Positions 1-8,602 of a stretch of DNA of 33,767 nt are shown here, piece by piece. The stretch covers positions 1 to 33,767 of the forward strand of contig QHZD01000052.1 of the NCBI GenBank assembly GCA_003225315.1, written 5' to 3'. This DNA is from Acidobacteriota bacterium (GTDB lineage: Bacteria; Acidobacteriota; Terriglobia; Acidiferrales; UBA7541). The notes beneath the pieces are model-generated. The model was not told the origin of the DNA and ran no database searches. It saw only the letters and a list, made by a program, of their open reading frames with translations. Each line of letters starts with the position of its first letter. Position 1 is the first letter of the stretch. The position numbers and the translations under genes are program-made.

Positions 1-2
1 GG

Positions 3-449
3 TGTTCCTCCCCACGGTTGTCCAGCCAAAGCCGCGGAATTGGCACACGCCGCGTTATGCACCAGCGCCGGTGTCCCCGAACCCGTAGAACTTGAAACGG
101 TGAAGCTCACACCATTACTCGCCACTCCTCCAACCGTCACCACAACGTTGCCCGTCGTTGCTCCCGTCGGCACTGGCACAACGATGCTCGTCGCGCTCCA
201 ACTTGTTGGCGTCGCCGCAATACCGTTGAACTTCACCGTGCTCGTCCCTTGCGTCGCCCCAAAGTTCGCGCCCGTGATCGTCACCGATGTCCCCAGAACT
301 CCAGATGTTGGATTGAGGCTTGTAATGCTGGCCGGAGAAGGATTTCCTCCACCGCCCGGACTCGAGCTTCCTGCTCCGCAGCCGACTGTAGTTATGGCTA
401 ACGCCAAAACGAGCATCCATCGCGCAAATTGCCTGGTGGTGGCCCTCAA
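3..449 (-). CDS. TIG/IPT-domain lipoprotein, 3' part missing
   Basis: A surface lipoprotein whose C-terminal part runs off the left edge of the window. I chose the TTG start at 449 because a GAGAGG ribosome site lies 7 bases upstream and the frame then opens with a lipoprotein signal: basic RATTRQFARW, a hydrophobic stretch, then LAITTVGCG with the lipobox cysteine near residue 25. A Gly/Ser/Pro-rich linker follows, then one IPT/TIG immunoglobulin-like domain (about residues 40-120) with the family hallmarks NPTSG, VTITGANFG and VTVGGVASNGVSF. TIG domains occur in exported adhesion or carbohydrate-associated proteins. What follows (CANSAALAGQPWGGT) starts another module that I cannot identify. 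Frame and signal are clear; the function is not. Confidence 0.72.
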   Translation of the reverse strand, partial: MRATTRQFARWMLVLALAITTVGCGAGSSSPGGGGNPSPASITSLNPTSGVLGTSVTITGANFGATQGTSTVKFNGIAATPTSWSATSIVVPVPTGATTGNVVVTVGGVASNGVSFTVSSSTGSGTPALVHNAACANSAALAGQPWGGT

Positions 450-512
450 GAGAATTCCTCTCACTGCCCAAGGATACTATGTCAGGGCTTAGTGGGAACA
501 GTCGGCTGGTTT

Positions 513-1589
513 TCAATCCGGGGAGCGAGGAGAAGGATTTACTTCCTGAGTTGGCTTCGTCGTTTGTTTTTGGAGTCTCTTTGAAGGCAATCCTATCTCT
601 CGAATCTCATAGAGAAGCGTTCGGTAACTTATCTTCAGATCCCTCGCAGCTCTTCTGCGATTCCAGTGATTTGTCCGCAAGGCCCTTAGAATCAATTCCC
701 GGCTCATCGCTCGACCCGCCTGTCGCGCGATTCGTTTGAGCGGAATGCCACCATCAGACAGTTCGTATGGTTTCCCTGAGTATTGATGCTTCGCTACGAC
801 CAATTCCTGCAATAGCTCATCTTCTCCAAGTAGAACATGGCGCGAAATCCAGTTTTCCAATTCCCGGATGTTTCCGCGCCATTCATGGTTTTGCAACAGG
901 CGGAGCTTACTCGCTTCAAGCGTCGAGGCTTCGCGTTGAAAGCGCTCGCTTAGTTGCCTCAGTAAGTAACTCACAATCGTTGGAATGTCCTCTCGACGCG
1001 CGGACAGGGGAGGCAGGACAATTTCGAAGACATTGATGCGGTAGTAGAGATCCTGGCGAAAGTGCCCCTCGCTGACCGCTTCATGTACTCGGCGAGTACT
1101 GGCGCAGATAATACGCGCCTCGAGTCTTCTCTCTTGCTGATCGCCCAAGCGAGTAAAAATTCCATCCTGAAGCAGTTGCAATAGCTTCGCTTGGAACGTG
1201 GGCGCTAGATCCGTGATCTGATCCAGGAAGAGAGTGCCGCCTTGAGCCATCTCAACAAGGCCAATTCGAGTCGTGTTAGCGCCGGTGAAAGCACCCGCCG
1301 TGTAACCAAACAATTCACTTTCGAGCAGGCCACCGGGAATCGCCGCAAAGTTGACTTTGATAAATGGCCCCGACCTCCAGGGCGACCGAAGGTGCACCCA
1401 CCTGGCTAGAGTCTCTTTGCCGGTTCCGCCATCACCCTGAACAAGCATGGGGATGTTAGTGCTACACACCTTTTTAAGCTGTTGACGGATCGCCAGCATT
1501 CCAGGAGTGCAGCCAAAAACAATGTCGTCAGGCGGTACAACGAACTGAGCCCCCGCCGGACTCATCTCAGGTGAACCGTTCCTAGCCAT
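513..1589 (-). CDS. Sigma-54-dependent activator without receiver domain (AAA+ plus Fis-type HTH)
   Basis: A bacterial enhancer-binding protein of 358 aa that would remodel RNA polymerase with sigma-54. It lacks an N-terminal receiver or sensor domain and starts almost directly with the AAA+ module. Visible motifs are Walker A GDGGTGKE (52-59), the sigma-54 contact loop GAFTGA (99-104), a Walker B segment TLFLDQ (119-124) and a NIRELENW region near the end of the AAA+ domain. A Fis-type helix-turn-helix follows (about 290-335, NHWNRRRAARDLKISYRTL). The residue after the Walker B aspartate is Gln (codon CAG on the minus strand), where the family has the catalytic Glu; the second activator in this window keeps DE. 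It may be weakly active or a modulator. Family assignment is firm; the target is unknown. Confidence 0.93.
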   Translation of the reverse strand: MARNGSPEMSPAGAQFVVPPDDIVFGCTPGMLAIRQQLKKVCSTNIPMLVQGDGGTGKETLARWVHLRSPWRSGPFIKVNFAAIPGGLLESELFGYTAGAFTGANTTRIGLVEMAQGGTLFLDQITDLAPTFQAKLLQLLQDGIFTRLGDQQERRLEARIICASTRRVHEAVSEGHFRQDLYYRINVFEIVLPPLSARREDIPTIVSYLLRQLSERFQREASTLEASKLRLLQNHEWRGNIRELENWISRHVLLGEDELLQELVVAKHQYSGKPYELSDGGIPLKRIARQAGRAMSRELILRALRTNHWNRRRAARDLKISYRTLLYEIREIGLPSKRLQKQTTKPTQEVNPSPRSPD

Positions 1590-2010
1590 TTCAGCGGCCC
1601 TTTAATCATCCTCAGGGCTTAATGACATTGCATACGAGTCTCCAAATGAACAGGGCCTCAGAATTACAAGAAACCGGAAGCCGAATCGAAAAAAAATATA
1701 CTAAGGCTCTTTTTCCTCGTCACTTACGATAGCCCTGGCCACTCCTTGCGCGTCGAACACCCAGAGTACGCACTTCGTCTTCTCAACGTTTTGGAGGAGG
1801 GGGCATGTGAAGTTAGCTATGCTGCAAGGGAAATGAATTACCAGATTTGTCCAACCTGTCTCGTCAACAATTTATTGACAGCGTGCGCGATGAACAGTTT
1901 CTAAATGGTTGCTACTGTCAATTCAACAAGTAGCGAGGGCTTCGGTTCTCATCCATGAAGGCTTAAGGGCGTGTCGGGAAGCCTGCCCAGTGGCCGGCGC
2001 GGCAGAGTTC
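1590..2010. other. Intergenic stretch with no supported gene
   Basis: This 421-base gap separates two minus-strand genes. It is AT-richer than its surroundings. I found no start codon with a ribosome site leading a plausible frame, no clear hairpin followed by a T-run, and no convincing sigma-54 (GG-N10-GC) element. It should contain the promoter of the activator that begins at 1589. A plus-strand open stretch at about 1690-1900 lacks a start codon and resembles no family I know. Confidence 0.5.
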
Positions 2011-2445
2011 CTATCTAGACGGAAAAATAAACGATTCCAGCAAGTCTGCTCGTGCTTTTTCGTCCGACGCCACCACTCGTAATATGTCGCTGACAGAGAG
2101 CATGCCCAGAAATCTTTGTTGCTCATCCAGGACGATAAGATGAAAAATCGTGTTCTGCTCCATCAAACGTAGGCAGTCTTCCACAGTCATTTCCGGCGTT
2201 ACCGTGACGAGTTCGCGCGTCATGATATCCGAAGCCTTCATCCAGGCAGGACACTTGTTTTCCGCGGCAACTTTATCGGAAACATCGCTGTGCGAGATGA
2301 CACCAGTAAGTTTGCCGTCCGCGTTCATCACTCCGACCGACCGCACCTGCTTCTCACGCAGATACTGCGCGGCTTGATGCACGCTCGCGTCCTCGGTGAT
2401 GGAAAAAACTTCTTTTCGAGAGCCAATGAGATCCGAAACCTTCAT
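2011..2445 (-). CDS. CBS-domain pair protein
   Basis: A 144-aa stand-alone CBS-pair (Bateman) protein. These modules bind adenosine ligands and usually act as energy or ionic-state sensors for a partner. Repeat 1 spans about 1-60 (MKVSDLIG, SVGVMNADGKLTGVISHSDV) and repeat 2 about 70-130 (ASDIMTRELVTVTPEMTVEDC, FLGMLSVSDIL). I chose the start at 2445 because GGAGGG lies 4 bases upstream and the domain begins at this Met; the frame stays open further upstream, but that stretch runs antiphase through the PilZ gene. It is downstream of the histidine kinase, regulator and PilZ genes on the same strand with a gap of about 107 bases, so co-expression is possible. Confidence 0.9.
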   Translation of the reverse strand: MKVSDLIGSRKEVFSITEDASVHQAAQYLREKQVRSVGVMNADGKLTGVISHSDVSDKVAAENKCPAWMKASDIMTRELVTVTPEMTVEDCLRLMEQNTIFHLIVLDEQQRFLGMLSVSDILRVVASDEKARADLLESFIFPSR

Positions 2446-2552
2446 AGGACCCTCCGAAGCAGATTCTGGCCGGATAGTAGGCCTAACTTGGTCTTCATTG
2501 CAAGATGAATTCCAATTGTTCCAGGCAAGATAGGCTGGGGCAAAAAGAGGGA

Positions 2553-2891
2553 TTAAGCTCGCGCCGCTTCCCCGCGGATAATATCGTATCGTTCGATAAC
2601 CGCAGCAACTCCCATTCGCGCGCTGCCGTCTTCCATTCGCCGCTCCACTCGTATAACTCTGCCTAGGGCTCGCACAAAAACGTCGGAACCACGAGTTACC
2701 TCGGAAGGGAGCGTCAGCGTCATGTCCAGTTGTGAACCGGATTCCATTTTCTGATCTACCACAAAATACAGACCGCGCGTCGAGATGTCGCGGGTCTTGC
2801 CCCGTTGCGGAACCAGCGCCCGGTGCGCGGGCCCCCGGATGATAATTGGCAAGGATAAATCGTAACGTCGAGTTGTGCGTCGTTCCGTCAT
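2553..2891 (-). CDS. PilZ-domain protein (c-di-GMP receptor type)
   Basis: A single-domain PilZ protein of 112 aa. PilZ domains bind cyclic di-GMP through an RxxxR motif and a (D/N)xSxxG motif. Here the basic N-terminus MTERRTTRRYDLSLP supplies the first and DISTRGLYF, near residue 35, supplies the second. The beta-barrel core ends with a VIRVERR...GVAAVIERYDII stretch. It lies 93 bases downstream of the NtrC-type regulator on the same strand and may be part of that operon. Single-domain PilZ proteins act by touching a partner, and the partner is not identifiable here. A second PilZ protein and a GGDEF-PilZ fusion are encoded within 4 kb. Confidence 0.9.
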   Translation of the reverse strand: MTERRTTRRYDLSLPIIIRGPAHRALVPQRGKTRDISTRGLYFVVDQKMESGSQLDMTLTLPSEVTRGSDVFVRALGRVIRVERRMEDGSARMGVAAVIERYDIIRGEAARA

Positions 2892-2984
2892 TTCCTCGTC
2901 CCCCTGCCACGCGAGGATAGCTTGCCTTACTCGCGTTCCTCTGAAAAGTTCATTGCCACAATTGCGCCGGGAAGGCTGGTGGTG

Positions 2985-4445
2985 TTAATCGCGGCGCGTT
3001 CCTACCGCTGAAGTGGCTTCCTCTACTGCTGATGGGGAAGCCGGTTTCCTCGCCCGCGGCGTATCTAGATTGAATTGCCGCATCTTGTACAGAAGCGCTT
3101 TGTAACTGATCCCTAGCATTTTTGCGGCGTCTTTCCGGCACCAGCGCGTCTTCTCCAGCGCGTCGGCGATCGCTTCCATCTCGGCCTCGTCTTTTAAGCC
3201 ACGCACCAGAGCCTTTAGTCCCTGCTCCTTGGGTAGCGCAGGTTCCTCCCGGGGCGAAGTGCGTTGGCGCGTGGCGGACATTTCCACCAACTCGCGCAAG
3301 CTGCCTTCATCGTCTTCAAGAATGACGTACCTCTTTACGAAATTCTCCAGTTCCCGCAAGTTTCCGGGCCAGGGATAGTTCACTGCGGCATCCAGAAGAT
3401 ACTTGGAAGGTCCCGGCGGCGTCTTGCCGAATTTCTCGCTGTATTTCGTAAGGAAATGGCGGAACAGCAGCGGAATCTCGGCAGTCCGCTCGCGGAGCGG
3501 CGGCACATTGATAGACAAAACATTCAGCCGGTAATAAAGGTCTTCGCGGAAGCGTCCTGTCTTCATCGCCTCGTGAACATCCACGTTTGTCGCCGCCAGC
3601 ACACGAACGTCGGTCTCCACCAGGTGCCTTCCGCCCAGCCGCGAATACTGGTGATCCTGCAACACATGCAGCAGTTTTGCCTGCAAATGCGTGCTCATTT
3701 CCGCGATTTCATCCAGGAAGATTGTGCCTTTGTTGGCCATTTCAAACTTTCCCGGCTTGCTGCGCACTGCTCCTGTGAATGCGCCCTGCTCAAACCCGAA
3801 AAGCTCCGATTCCAGCAATTCTCCAGGCAGGGCAGCGCAATTCACTTTTACAAACGGCTGGTTTCGCCGCTTCGAACGCAGGTGAATCATTCGTGAAACA
3901 ACTTCTTTTCCCACGCCGCTTTCGCCACAGATGAAAACAGGCACGTCTACCGGCGCGATCTGCAGAATCTGCTGGCGGATTCGCACCATCTGCGGGCTGG
4001 CAGCCAGAAAGCTTAAATCCTCGGTCACTTGGTCGCAATAATCGCGCAGCGCTTGATTCTCCGTGGCCAGTTGTTTCTTTTGGCGCGACTTCAGCATCGC
4101 TGCGTCCAGTTCCGTTTTCTCAAACGGCTTGGTCAGATAATCGTGCGCTCCGATTCGGATGGCCTCGACAACCGTGCCTACTTCGTTCGAGCACGAAAGC
4201 ATGATCACGTTGAGGCTGCGATCCACCTGCATCAACTCCTTCAACGTTTCGATGCCGTTCATTTCCGGCATCAATACATCCAGAATGATGAAGTCGGGCC
4301 GTTCTCCCTTGTTCACCCTCGCAAGCGCGTCTTTTCCGGAGCTGACGGCTTCCACATCGAATCCGTCAACTTCCAGAAGCGTCTGCAAATACTTTCGAAT
4401 GCTCGGCTCGTCATCCACCACAAGAATTTTTTCTTTCACGGCCAT
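2985..4445 (-). CDS. NtrC-family response regulator (receiver, sigma-54 AAA+, Fis HTH)
   Basis: A 486-aa sigma-54-dependent response regulator, most likely the partner of the upstream histidine kinase (gap 32 bases). The receiver domain covers about 5-120, with the acidic pair DD at 11-12, phospho-acceptor D56 in DFIILDVLMP and a conserved Lys in DYLTKPF. The AAA+ domain has Walker A GESGVGKE (174-181), GAFTGA (221-226) and Walker B TIFLDEI (241-247), all intact. The C-terminal Fis HTH is KTRWCRKDAAKMLGISYKAL. I chose Met at 4445 because the receiver starts there; a longer in-frame extension to 4541 overlaps the end of the kinase gene and adds no domain. Signal and target promoters are unknown. 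Confidence 0.95.
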   Translation of the reverse strand: MAVKEKILVVDDEPSIRKYLQTLLEVDGFDVEAVSSGKDALARVNKGERPDFIILDVLMPEMNGIETLKELMQVDRSLNVIMLSCSNEVGTVVEAIRIGAHDYLTKPFEKTELDAAMLKSRQKKQLATENQALRDYCDQVTEDLSFLAASPQMVRIRQQILQIAPVDVPVFICGESGVGKEVVSRMIHLRSKRRNQPFVKVNCAALPGELLESELFGFEQGAFTGAVRSKPGKFEMANKGTIFLDEIAEMSTHLQAKLLHVLQDHQYSRLGGRHLVETDVRVLAATNVDVHEAMKTGRFREDLYYRLNVLSINVPPLRERTAEIPLLFRHFLTKYSEKFGKTPPGPSKYLLDAAVNYPWPGNLRELENFVKRYVILEDDEGSLRELVEMSATRQRTSPREEPALPKEQGLKALVRGLKDEAEMEAIADALEKTRWCRKDAAKMLGISYKALLYKMRQFNLDTPRARKPASPSAVEEATSAVGTRRD

Positions 4446-4477
4446 TGACTTTTCCCTTTCAACCAACACACTTCGCG

Positions 4478-5704
4478 TCAGCCCTGATCCATCGGCAGTA
4501 AAAATGTAAATCTGCTCCCCCGAGACTCGCTCTCGACCCATATCTTCCCGCGATGCGCCTGGATAAGCCGTTTCGCGATAGCCAGCCCCAGACCCATTCC
4601 AGAAGTGTTCCTATCCACGCGAACAAAATCCTCAAAAATCTCTTGATGATGTTCCGCCGCGATGCCTGGTCCGGAATCCGTCACGCTTACTTCCACGCTG
4701 TTTGGCCGCGGCAACCGGAACCTGCGCCGCTCTTCCACAGGAGCCAGCGCGGCCACACGTCGTTCCCAGAAGTGCGGCGCCGCCCTCAGCGTTACGGTTC
4801 CCCCGCTCGGAGTATGCTTCAACGCGTTATCGAGTAGATTCGCCGCCGCCTGCTGCACCTTTTGGTAATCGAAACGAAATGTCGGAATTGACGGGTCAAA
4901 GCTCGCATCCAGCTTCACGCTCTTGCGTTGAAACGCTTCCACCCAGCGTTTGGAAAGCTCATCGAGACAATCTCTGAGATCATTCTCCCGAAGCTGCAGA
5001 ACTAGTTTCCCGCTTTCTAGCGCCGAATAGTTCAAGAACATGGACACCAGACGCACCAAGCGTTCGCAACTGTCCTTTGACTCTTCCAGAATATCCCGCT
5101 GCTTGTCCGTCAGGCGCCCGAGAGAACCGGCTAGGAGGAGATCGTAATAACCTTTGATCACCGCTAGCGGCGTTTTTAATTCGTGAGCCGCAGACGCGAG
5201 AAACACCGTCTTCTGCCGGTTCACCTCCTGCAATTTCAGGTAGGCAGCCAGCAAATTCCGGTAAGTGATTTCGCGTTCCTGCAGAAGCTCTTGCACCGTG
5301 AGTTGCGTCGCAGGGTCCGCACCCGTCTGCGTCTCGGATTTGCTCTTAATTTCCACCACCAGCCAGTCTGGCCCCGGCATCCACTGCACCAGCACAGTGG
5401 ATTTCACTCCTCCGATTTGGAAGTGGTGTTCTAACCTGTGTTCTCCCTTTTCCAGCTCCTCGAAGATTTTCCGGGCATCCGTCTTCAAGAGATCTTTAAA
5501 CAGATTCAAACCCGGAGTTATCGCGTATCCATGAGATTCCACGAATTGCTCTGCCCGCGTATTGACCAGGAGCAAATTGCCGTTTCGCTCGGCTACGATC
5601 AGCGGTTTTTCTATGGTGTTGAACAGCCCGCGCACGAAGTCGAGGGGAATTAACGCCCGGCTACCCTCTTCCGCCATCGGCGGCACAGCAATTCGTCCGG
5701 CCAT
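4478..5704 (-). CDS. PAS-domain sensor histidine kinase
   Basis: A 408-aa HPK of the HisKA/HATPase_c type, first gene of a kinase-regulator pair. A PAS-like sensor domain covers about 22-120 (LDFVRGLFNTIEKPLIVAERNG), followed by a helical linker (135-165). The H-box is SAAHELKTPL with phospho-acceptor His174. The ATP domain shows the N-box NLLDNALKHTPSGG, the G1 box VTDSGPGI, the F-box IFEDFVRV and the G2 box GMGLGLAIAKRL. No membrane segment is visible, so this looks like a soluble cytoplasmic sensor. It is read divergently from the PilZ gene at about 6 kb, and the 280-base gap between them must hold both promoters. The signal is unknown. Confidence 0.95.
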   Translation of the reverse strand: MAGRIAVPPMAEEGSRALIPLDFVRGLFNTIEKPLIVAERNGNLLLVNTRAEQFVESHGYAITPGLNLFKDLLKTDARKIFEELEKGEHRLEHHFQIGGVKSTVLVQWMPGPDWLVVEIKSKSETQTGADPATQLTVQELLQEREITYRNLLAAYLKLQEVNRQKTVFLASAAHELKTPLAVIKGYYDLLLAGSLGRLTDKQRDILEESKDSCERLVRLVSMFLNYSALESGKLVLQLRENDLRDCLDELSKRWVEAFQRKSVKLDASFDPSIPTFRFDYQKVQQAAANLLDNALKHTPSGGTVTLRAAPHFWERRVAALAPVEERRRFRLPRPNSVEVSVTDSGPGIAAEHHQEIFEDFVRVDRNTSGMGLGLAIAKRLIQAHRGKIWVESESRGSRFTFLLPMDQG

Positions 5705-5996
5705 CAGTCCAGCTCACTCATCGTGAAAGTGGTAAAAATTTTCCCTAGTTTGCATCCTTACAGAGGGGCATCGAAGAGTCAATGGTAAAAGCGTTCCATT
5801 TGCACATTTGCGGAAAGGAAGTGGATTTCTCAAGCACCACGTACACGTCAACAAATTGTTAGCGTCCATGTCCGCCTACAATCGACTCATAATAAATAAC
5901 TTGCCCCAACTCTTGATTCTCTCCTCTGGTATTCCAGATGCATGCACCCGTACTAGGGCGTTGGTACTAGGGTGCTGACATCACTTGAAGATCGAC

Positions 5997-6335
5997 ATGC
6001 TCAAGAAGAGGCAGTTCGCGGAATCCTCGTCGACCAGGCGCTCTCCGCGCATTCGTCTACAAGTGCCCGTATTCGTCAGAGGAACAGATGCCTCCGGCGC
6101 TGAATTCATCGAGCTCACGAAGACTCTCAATATCAGCGCTAATGGCGCCTGTATCGCCTCAGCCTACATTCTGAGGCCCAACCAAACAGTTCACTTAACG
6201 ATCCCCGCTCCCTCTCCAGCGTCTTCGAGCCTGGTTCCCAGCGAGACTCCGCCGATTGTGGCAAAGGTCTTGCGCCAAGACTCGGCAGGCGAGATGCGCC
6301 TCTTTGGCTTGGAATTCCTTCGACCTCTTGAGTAA
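5997..6335 (+). CDS. PilZ-domain protein
   Basis: A small PilZ protein (112 aa from the ATG at 5997; a TTG at 5985 in the same frame would add four residues). The c-di-GMP motifs are present: RRSPRIR near the N-terminus (RxxxR) and NISANGACI (NxSxxG). The C-terminal barrel strands end in GEMRLFGLEFLRPLE. Neither start has a strong ribosome site, so the start is uncertain. It stands alone between the divergent kinase and the GGDEF-PilZ gene; in this context it is likely another c-di-GMP responder. Its sequence is clearly different from the PilZ protein at 2.6 kb, so it is not a recent duplicate. Confidence 0.85.
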   Translation: MLKKRQFAESSSTRRSPRIRLQVPVFVRGTDASGAEFIELTKTLNISANGACIASAYILRPNQTVHLTIPAPSPASSSLVPSETPPIVAKVLRQDSAGEMRLFGLEFLRPLE

Positions 6336-6503
6336 TCCGGATAGCCCTTCCTTATGGGTCGTTTTGTTACATAACTCGTCCCATGCGCATCTAACACTTT
6401 TTGGTGCTATATACTCTGCTTGTGTAATAGGATACACCCCGCAATTTCGGAGGTTCGGTTCCCAAAATGGACAGGGCTAGGCCCAGTACGAATGGACTCT
6501 TGC

Positions 6504-6533
6504 TTGCTCCATTAGGATAGCGGAAGCTATAAT
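6504..6533 (+). promoter_or_regulatory. Candidate sigma-70 promoter of the GGDEF-PilZ gene
   Basis: TTGCTC (6504-6509), an 18-base spacer and a perfect TATAAT (6528-6533) lie about 50 bases ahead of the GGDEF gene start. The expected transcription start is near 6541. This is a sequence match only. Confidence 0.45.
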
Positions 6534-6584
6534 CGCTTTCCCCAAACCCCGCGGGGATAGGCAGAGGTTAGGTCCATACCTGAT

Positions 6585-7865
6585 ATGCCCAGCCCCGGCG
6601 TCCCTGCGCCCCCGCGCTTGCCGATTGAGGATTCCTATTTCGAGCTCTTAGCAGATACGCTCGAGAGCCTCGACCTGCCTGCGCGCGGCCAGTTTCTTCA
6701 GCGATACTTCCGCGCCCTCGCTCACGTCGATCTGCGTGAATCCCAAAGTGTGCAGATTTGGGACGAAATGGTTTCTCGTCGCCGTGAGCTCACCGGTCTC
6801 CTCGGCCGTCAAGTTTCTCTGAAAACTGCCCTTACAGATGTACTCTCGTCCTCCGGTTTTCTTCGCGTTCCCATCCTCATCGAGTATGACGATCTTAAAA
6901 GGCTCGAACTCAATGCCGTAACCGATCCTTTGACGGGACTTTACAACCGCCGGCTCTTCGCTGAAACATTCGAAAAGGAACTCAATCGCGCGCGACGCTA
7001 TAGCCAGCCTCTGGGTTTGGTTACTCTCGACCTGCATCGGTTCAAGGAAGTAAATGACAAGCACGGCCATCCGCGCGGCGATGACGTGTTGCGCGCCGCC
7101 GCGGCTACTTTGAAGAAGGCCCTGCGTACTTCGGACTCGGCTTTTCGCATCGGTGGCGATGAGTTCGCTTTATTGCTGCCGCAGACGGATTCCGCGCAGG
7201 CGCTTGCGTTGTGCCGTCGCGTCGAAACCGTATTTGCCGAGATGCTCCAACCGCTCCAACTTTCCGTCACTGTAGCTATGGATCACGGCGTCGCGATTTT
7301 CCCTCAGGATGCAGAACAGGCTGATCAGTTGATTCGCATCGCTGATGAGCGTCTCTATCGCCTGAAGCATGCGAACCACACCAAAACCACCAATGGCTCA
7401 ATGTTGAACGGCGTTACGCCGCCGACTGCGTTACCGGCATCACCGGCTCCTGAACGCTCTGCTTCTGTCGCGCAGCCCATTTCGATCGAAACCGGACGCG
7501 CAAATGAAAAAGTAGAATCGAGCATTGCTGAAGCTACCGCTGCACCTTCCGCAACGCCCTCCGCGGAAATCGTCTCGCCTCCTGCGCGCGTCTTTGCCGT
7601 CCAGCGCAAGGCCGAGCGCGTCTCCATGACCGGCACCAATGCCTATGCTGTTCTCGGTGAACAAGGCGCCAAGCGCGCCCGCGTCCTCGACCTTGGATTT
7701 GGCGGCGTCGCGATGGAACTGGATTCCTCGGAAGATCTTCCTGAGAATCTTCTTGCAGTCTTGCACGTGCCTATTCTCCCGCCGGTCCGCGTCAATCTTA
7801 GGCCGGTCTGGAAACAACAGACCAATGAGGGCATTTTCCGCGTCGGATGCTCTTTCGTTTCCTGA
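6585..7865 (+). CDS. Diguanylate cyclase with C-terminal PilZ domain (GGDEF-PilZ fusion)
   Basis: A 426-aa protein expected to make cyclic di-GMP from two GTP. An N-terminal helical region of about 105 residues is unassigned. The GGDEF domain (about 108-265) has TDPLTGLYNRR, the metal and substrate segment DLHRFKEVNDKHGHPRGDD, and an intact active-site GGDEF (190-194). An inhibitory I-site R181-T-S-D184 sits five residues before it, so product feedback is expected. A low-complexity Ala/Pro/Ser linker (270-335) leads to a PilZ-like domain with RKAER (341-345), but the second motif reads DLGFGG (369-374), with Gly replacing the usual Ser. The PilZ part may therefore bind c-di-GMP weakly or not at all. 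No membrane segments are seen. Start Met 6585 is the first plausible one. Confidence 0.93.
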   Translation: MPSPGVPAPPRLPIEDSYFELLADTLESLDLPARGQFLQRYFRALAHVDLRESQSVQIWDEMVSRRRELTGLLGRQVSLKTALTDVLSSSGFLRVPILIEYDDLKRLELNAVTDPLTGLYNRRLFAETFEKELNRARRYSQPLGLVTLDLHRFKEVNDKHGHPRGDDVLRAAAATLKKALRTSDSAFRIGGDEFALLLPQTDSAQALALCRRVETVFAEMLQPLQLSVTVAMDHGVAIFPQDAEQADQLIRIADERLYRLKHANHTKTTNGSMLNGVTPPTALPASPAPERSASVAQPISIETGRANEKVESSIAEATAAPSATPSAEIVSPPARVFAVQRKAERVSMTGTNAYAVLGEQGAKRARVLDLGFGGVAMELDSSEDLPENLLAVLHVPILPPVRVNLRPVWKQQTNEGIFRVGCSFVS

Positions 7866-7986
7866 ACCTTGCTTAGATTCCTCGGGCTGCTTCTACTCGC
7901 ACCAAAAAAAATCAAGATCTCATCAGCCTGATCCTCGTCCGCCTGCTACAATTCCGCCGAATCTCTTTGCTTGGAAAGGACTCGCG

Positions 7987-8484
7987 ATGCTCGAACCAAA
8001 GGCCAGCCGCCCTCATTGGCCTGATGCTCTGCAAAATCCGCCGAAAGACTTGAGCGGACTAAAACCTTGGCACTGGGCCCTCGAGCGTCTCGAAAAATCG
8101 CACAACTATTGGATCGCCACCACGCGTCCTGATGGCCGTCCTCATCTCATGGTCGTTTGGGGCATCTGGTGGAGGGGCGCTTTTTGGTTTAGCACTGGCC
8201 CGCGCACGCGAAAAGCAAGAAACATCGCCGCCGACCCGCACGTTGTCATCGGCACCGAAAAGGCGGACGAAGCCGTCATCCTCGAAGGCACTGCCGAAGA
8301 AATCAAAGACCGCGCCGTTTGGAAGCAACTCGCACAAATCTATAACGCGAAATACGGCGGGGACGTCGAACCGATTCTGATGGCTTCCGACGGATGCATC
8401 TTTCGCGTCACCCCACAGATCGCTTTCGGCCAGGACGAGCACGCTGAAAACTTCGCGGACGCAGCCACCCGCTGGCAATTCTGA
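7987..8484 (+). CDS. Pyridoxamine 5'-phosphate oxidase-like (split-barrel) flavoprotein
   Basis: A 165-aa protein of the PNPOx-like split-barrel fold, whose members bind FMN, F420 or heme. Typical features are HNYWIATTRPDGRPHLMVVWGIW near residues 39-60, GAFWFSTGPRTRKARNI, and a strand-helix end with VILEGTAEEI. The start at 7987 is supported by AAAGGA seven bases upstream; the frame is open further upstream, but that stretch overlaps the GGDEF gene in another frame. It resembles the small oxidoreductase families annotated as pyridoxamine 5'-phosphate oxidase family protein more than true PdxH, so a role in vitamin B6 synthesis should not be assumed. Substrate unknown. Confidence 0.85.
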   Translation: MLEPKASRPHWPDALQNPPKDLSGLKPWHWALERLEKSHNYWIATTRPDGRPHLMVVWGIWWRGAFWFSTGPRTRKARNIAADPHVVIGTEKADEAVILEGTAEEIKDRAVWKQLAQIYNAKYGGDVEPILMASDGCIFRVTPQIAFGQDEHAENFADAATRWQF

Positions 8485-8534
8485 GCCGCGATGCTTCGTT
8501 TCATGGATTCGAGCTGGTTGTTGATAAGGCTAGA

Positions 8535-8566
8535 ATTGTCATTCTGAGGGCATCCGACAAGGATGA
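8535..8566. repeat. Inverted repeat of the TGTCAT...ATGACA type
   Basis: TGTCAT and ATGACA arms enclose a short spacer after the PNPOx-like gene. It could act as a weak terminator or be one of the dispersed palindromes common in such genomes. There is no strong T-run. Confidence 0.35.
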
Positions 8567-8602
8567 CAGTCTCCCTGCTCCCGTTCGCAAATCCGTGCCA
8601 TT

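Noticed and set aside
2446-2910. Upstream extension of the CBS gene
   Set aside because: It overlaps the PilZ gene out of frame, and the start at 2445 has a good ribosome site and domain onset.
6336-6584. c-di-GMP riboswitch ahead of the GGDEF gene
   Set aside because: The conserved GEMM-I core could not be found; only a plain promoter and a small GGGC/GCCC hairpin are visible.
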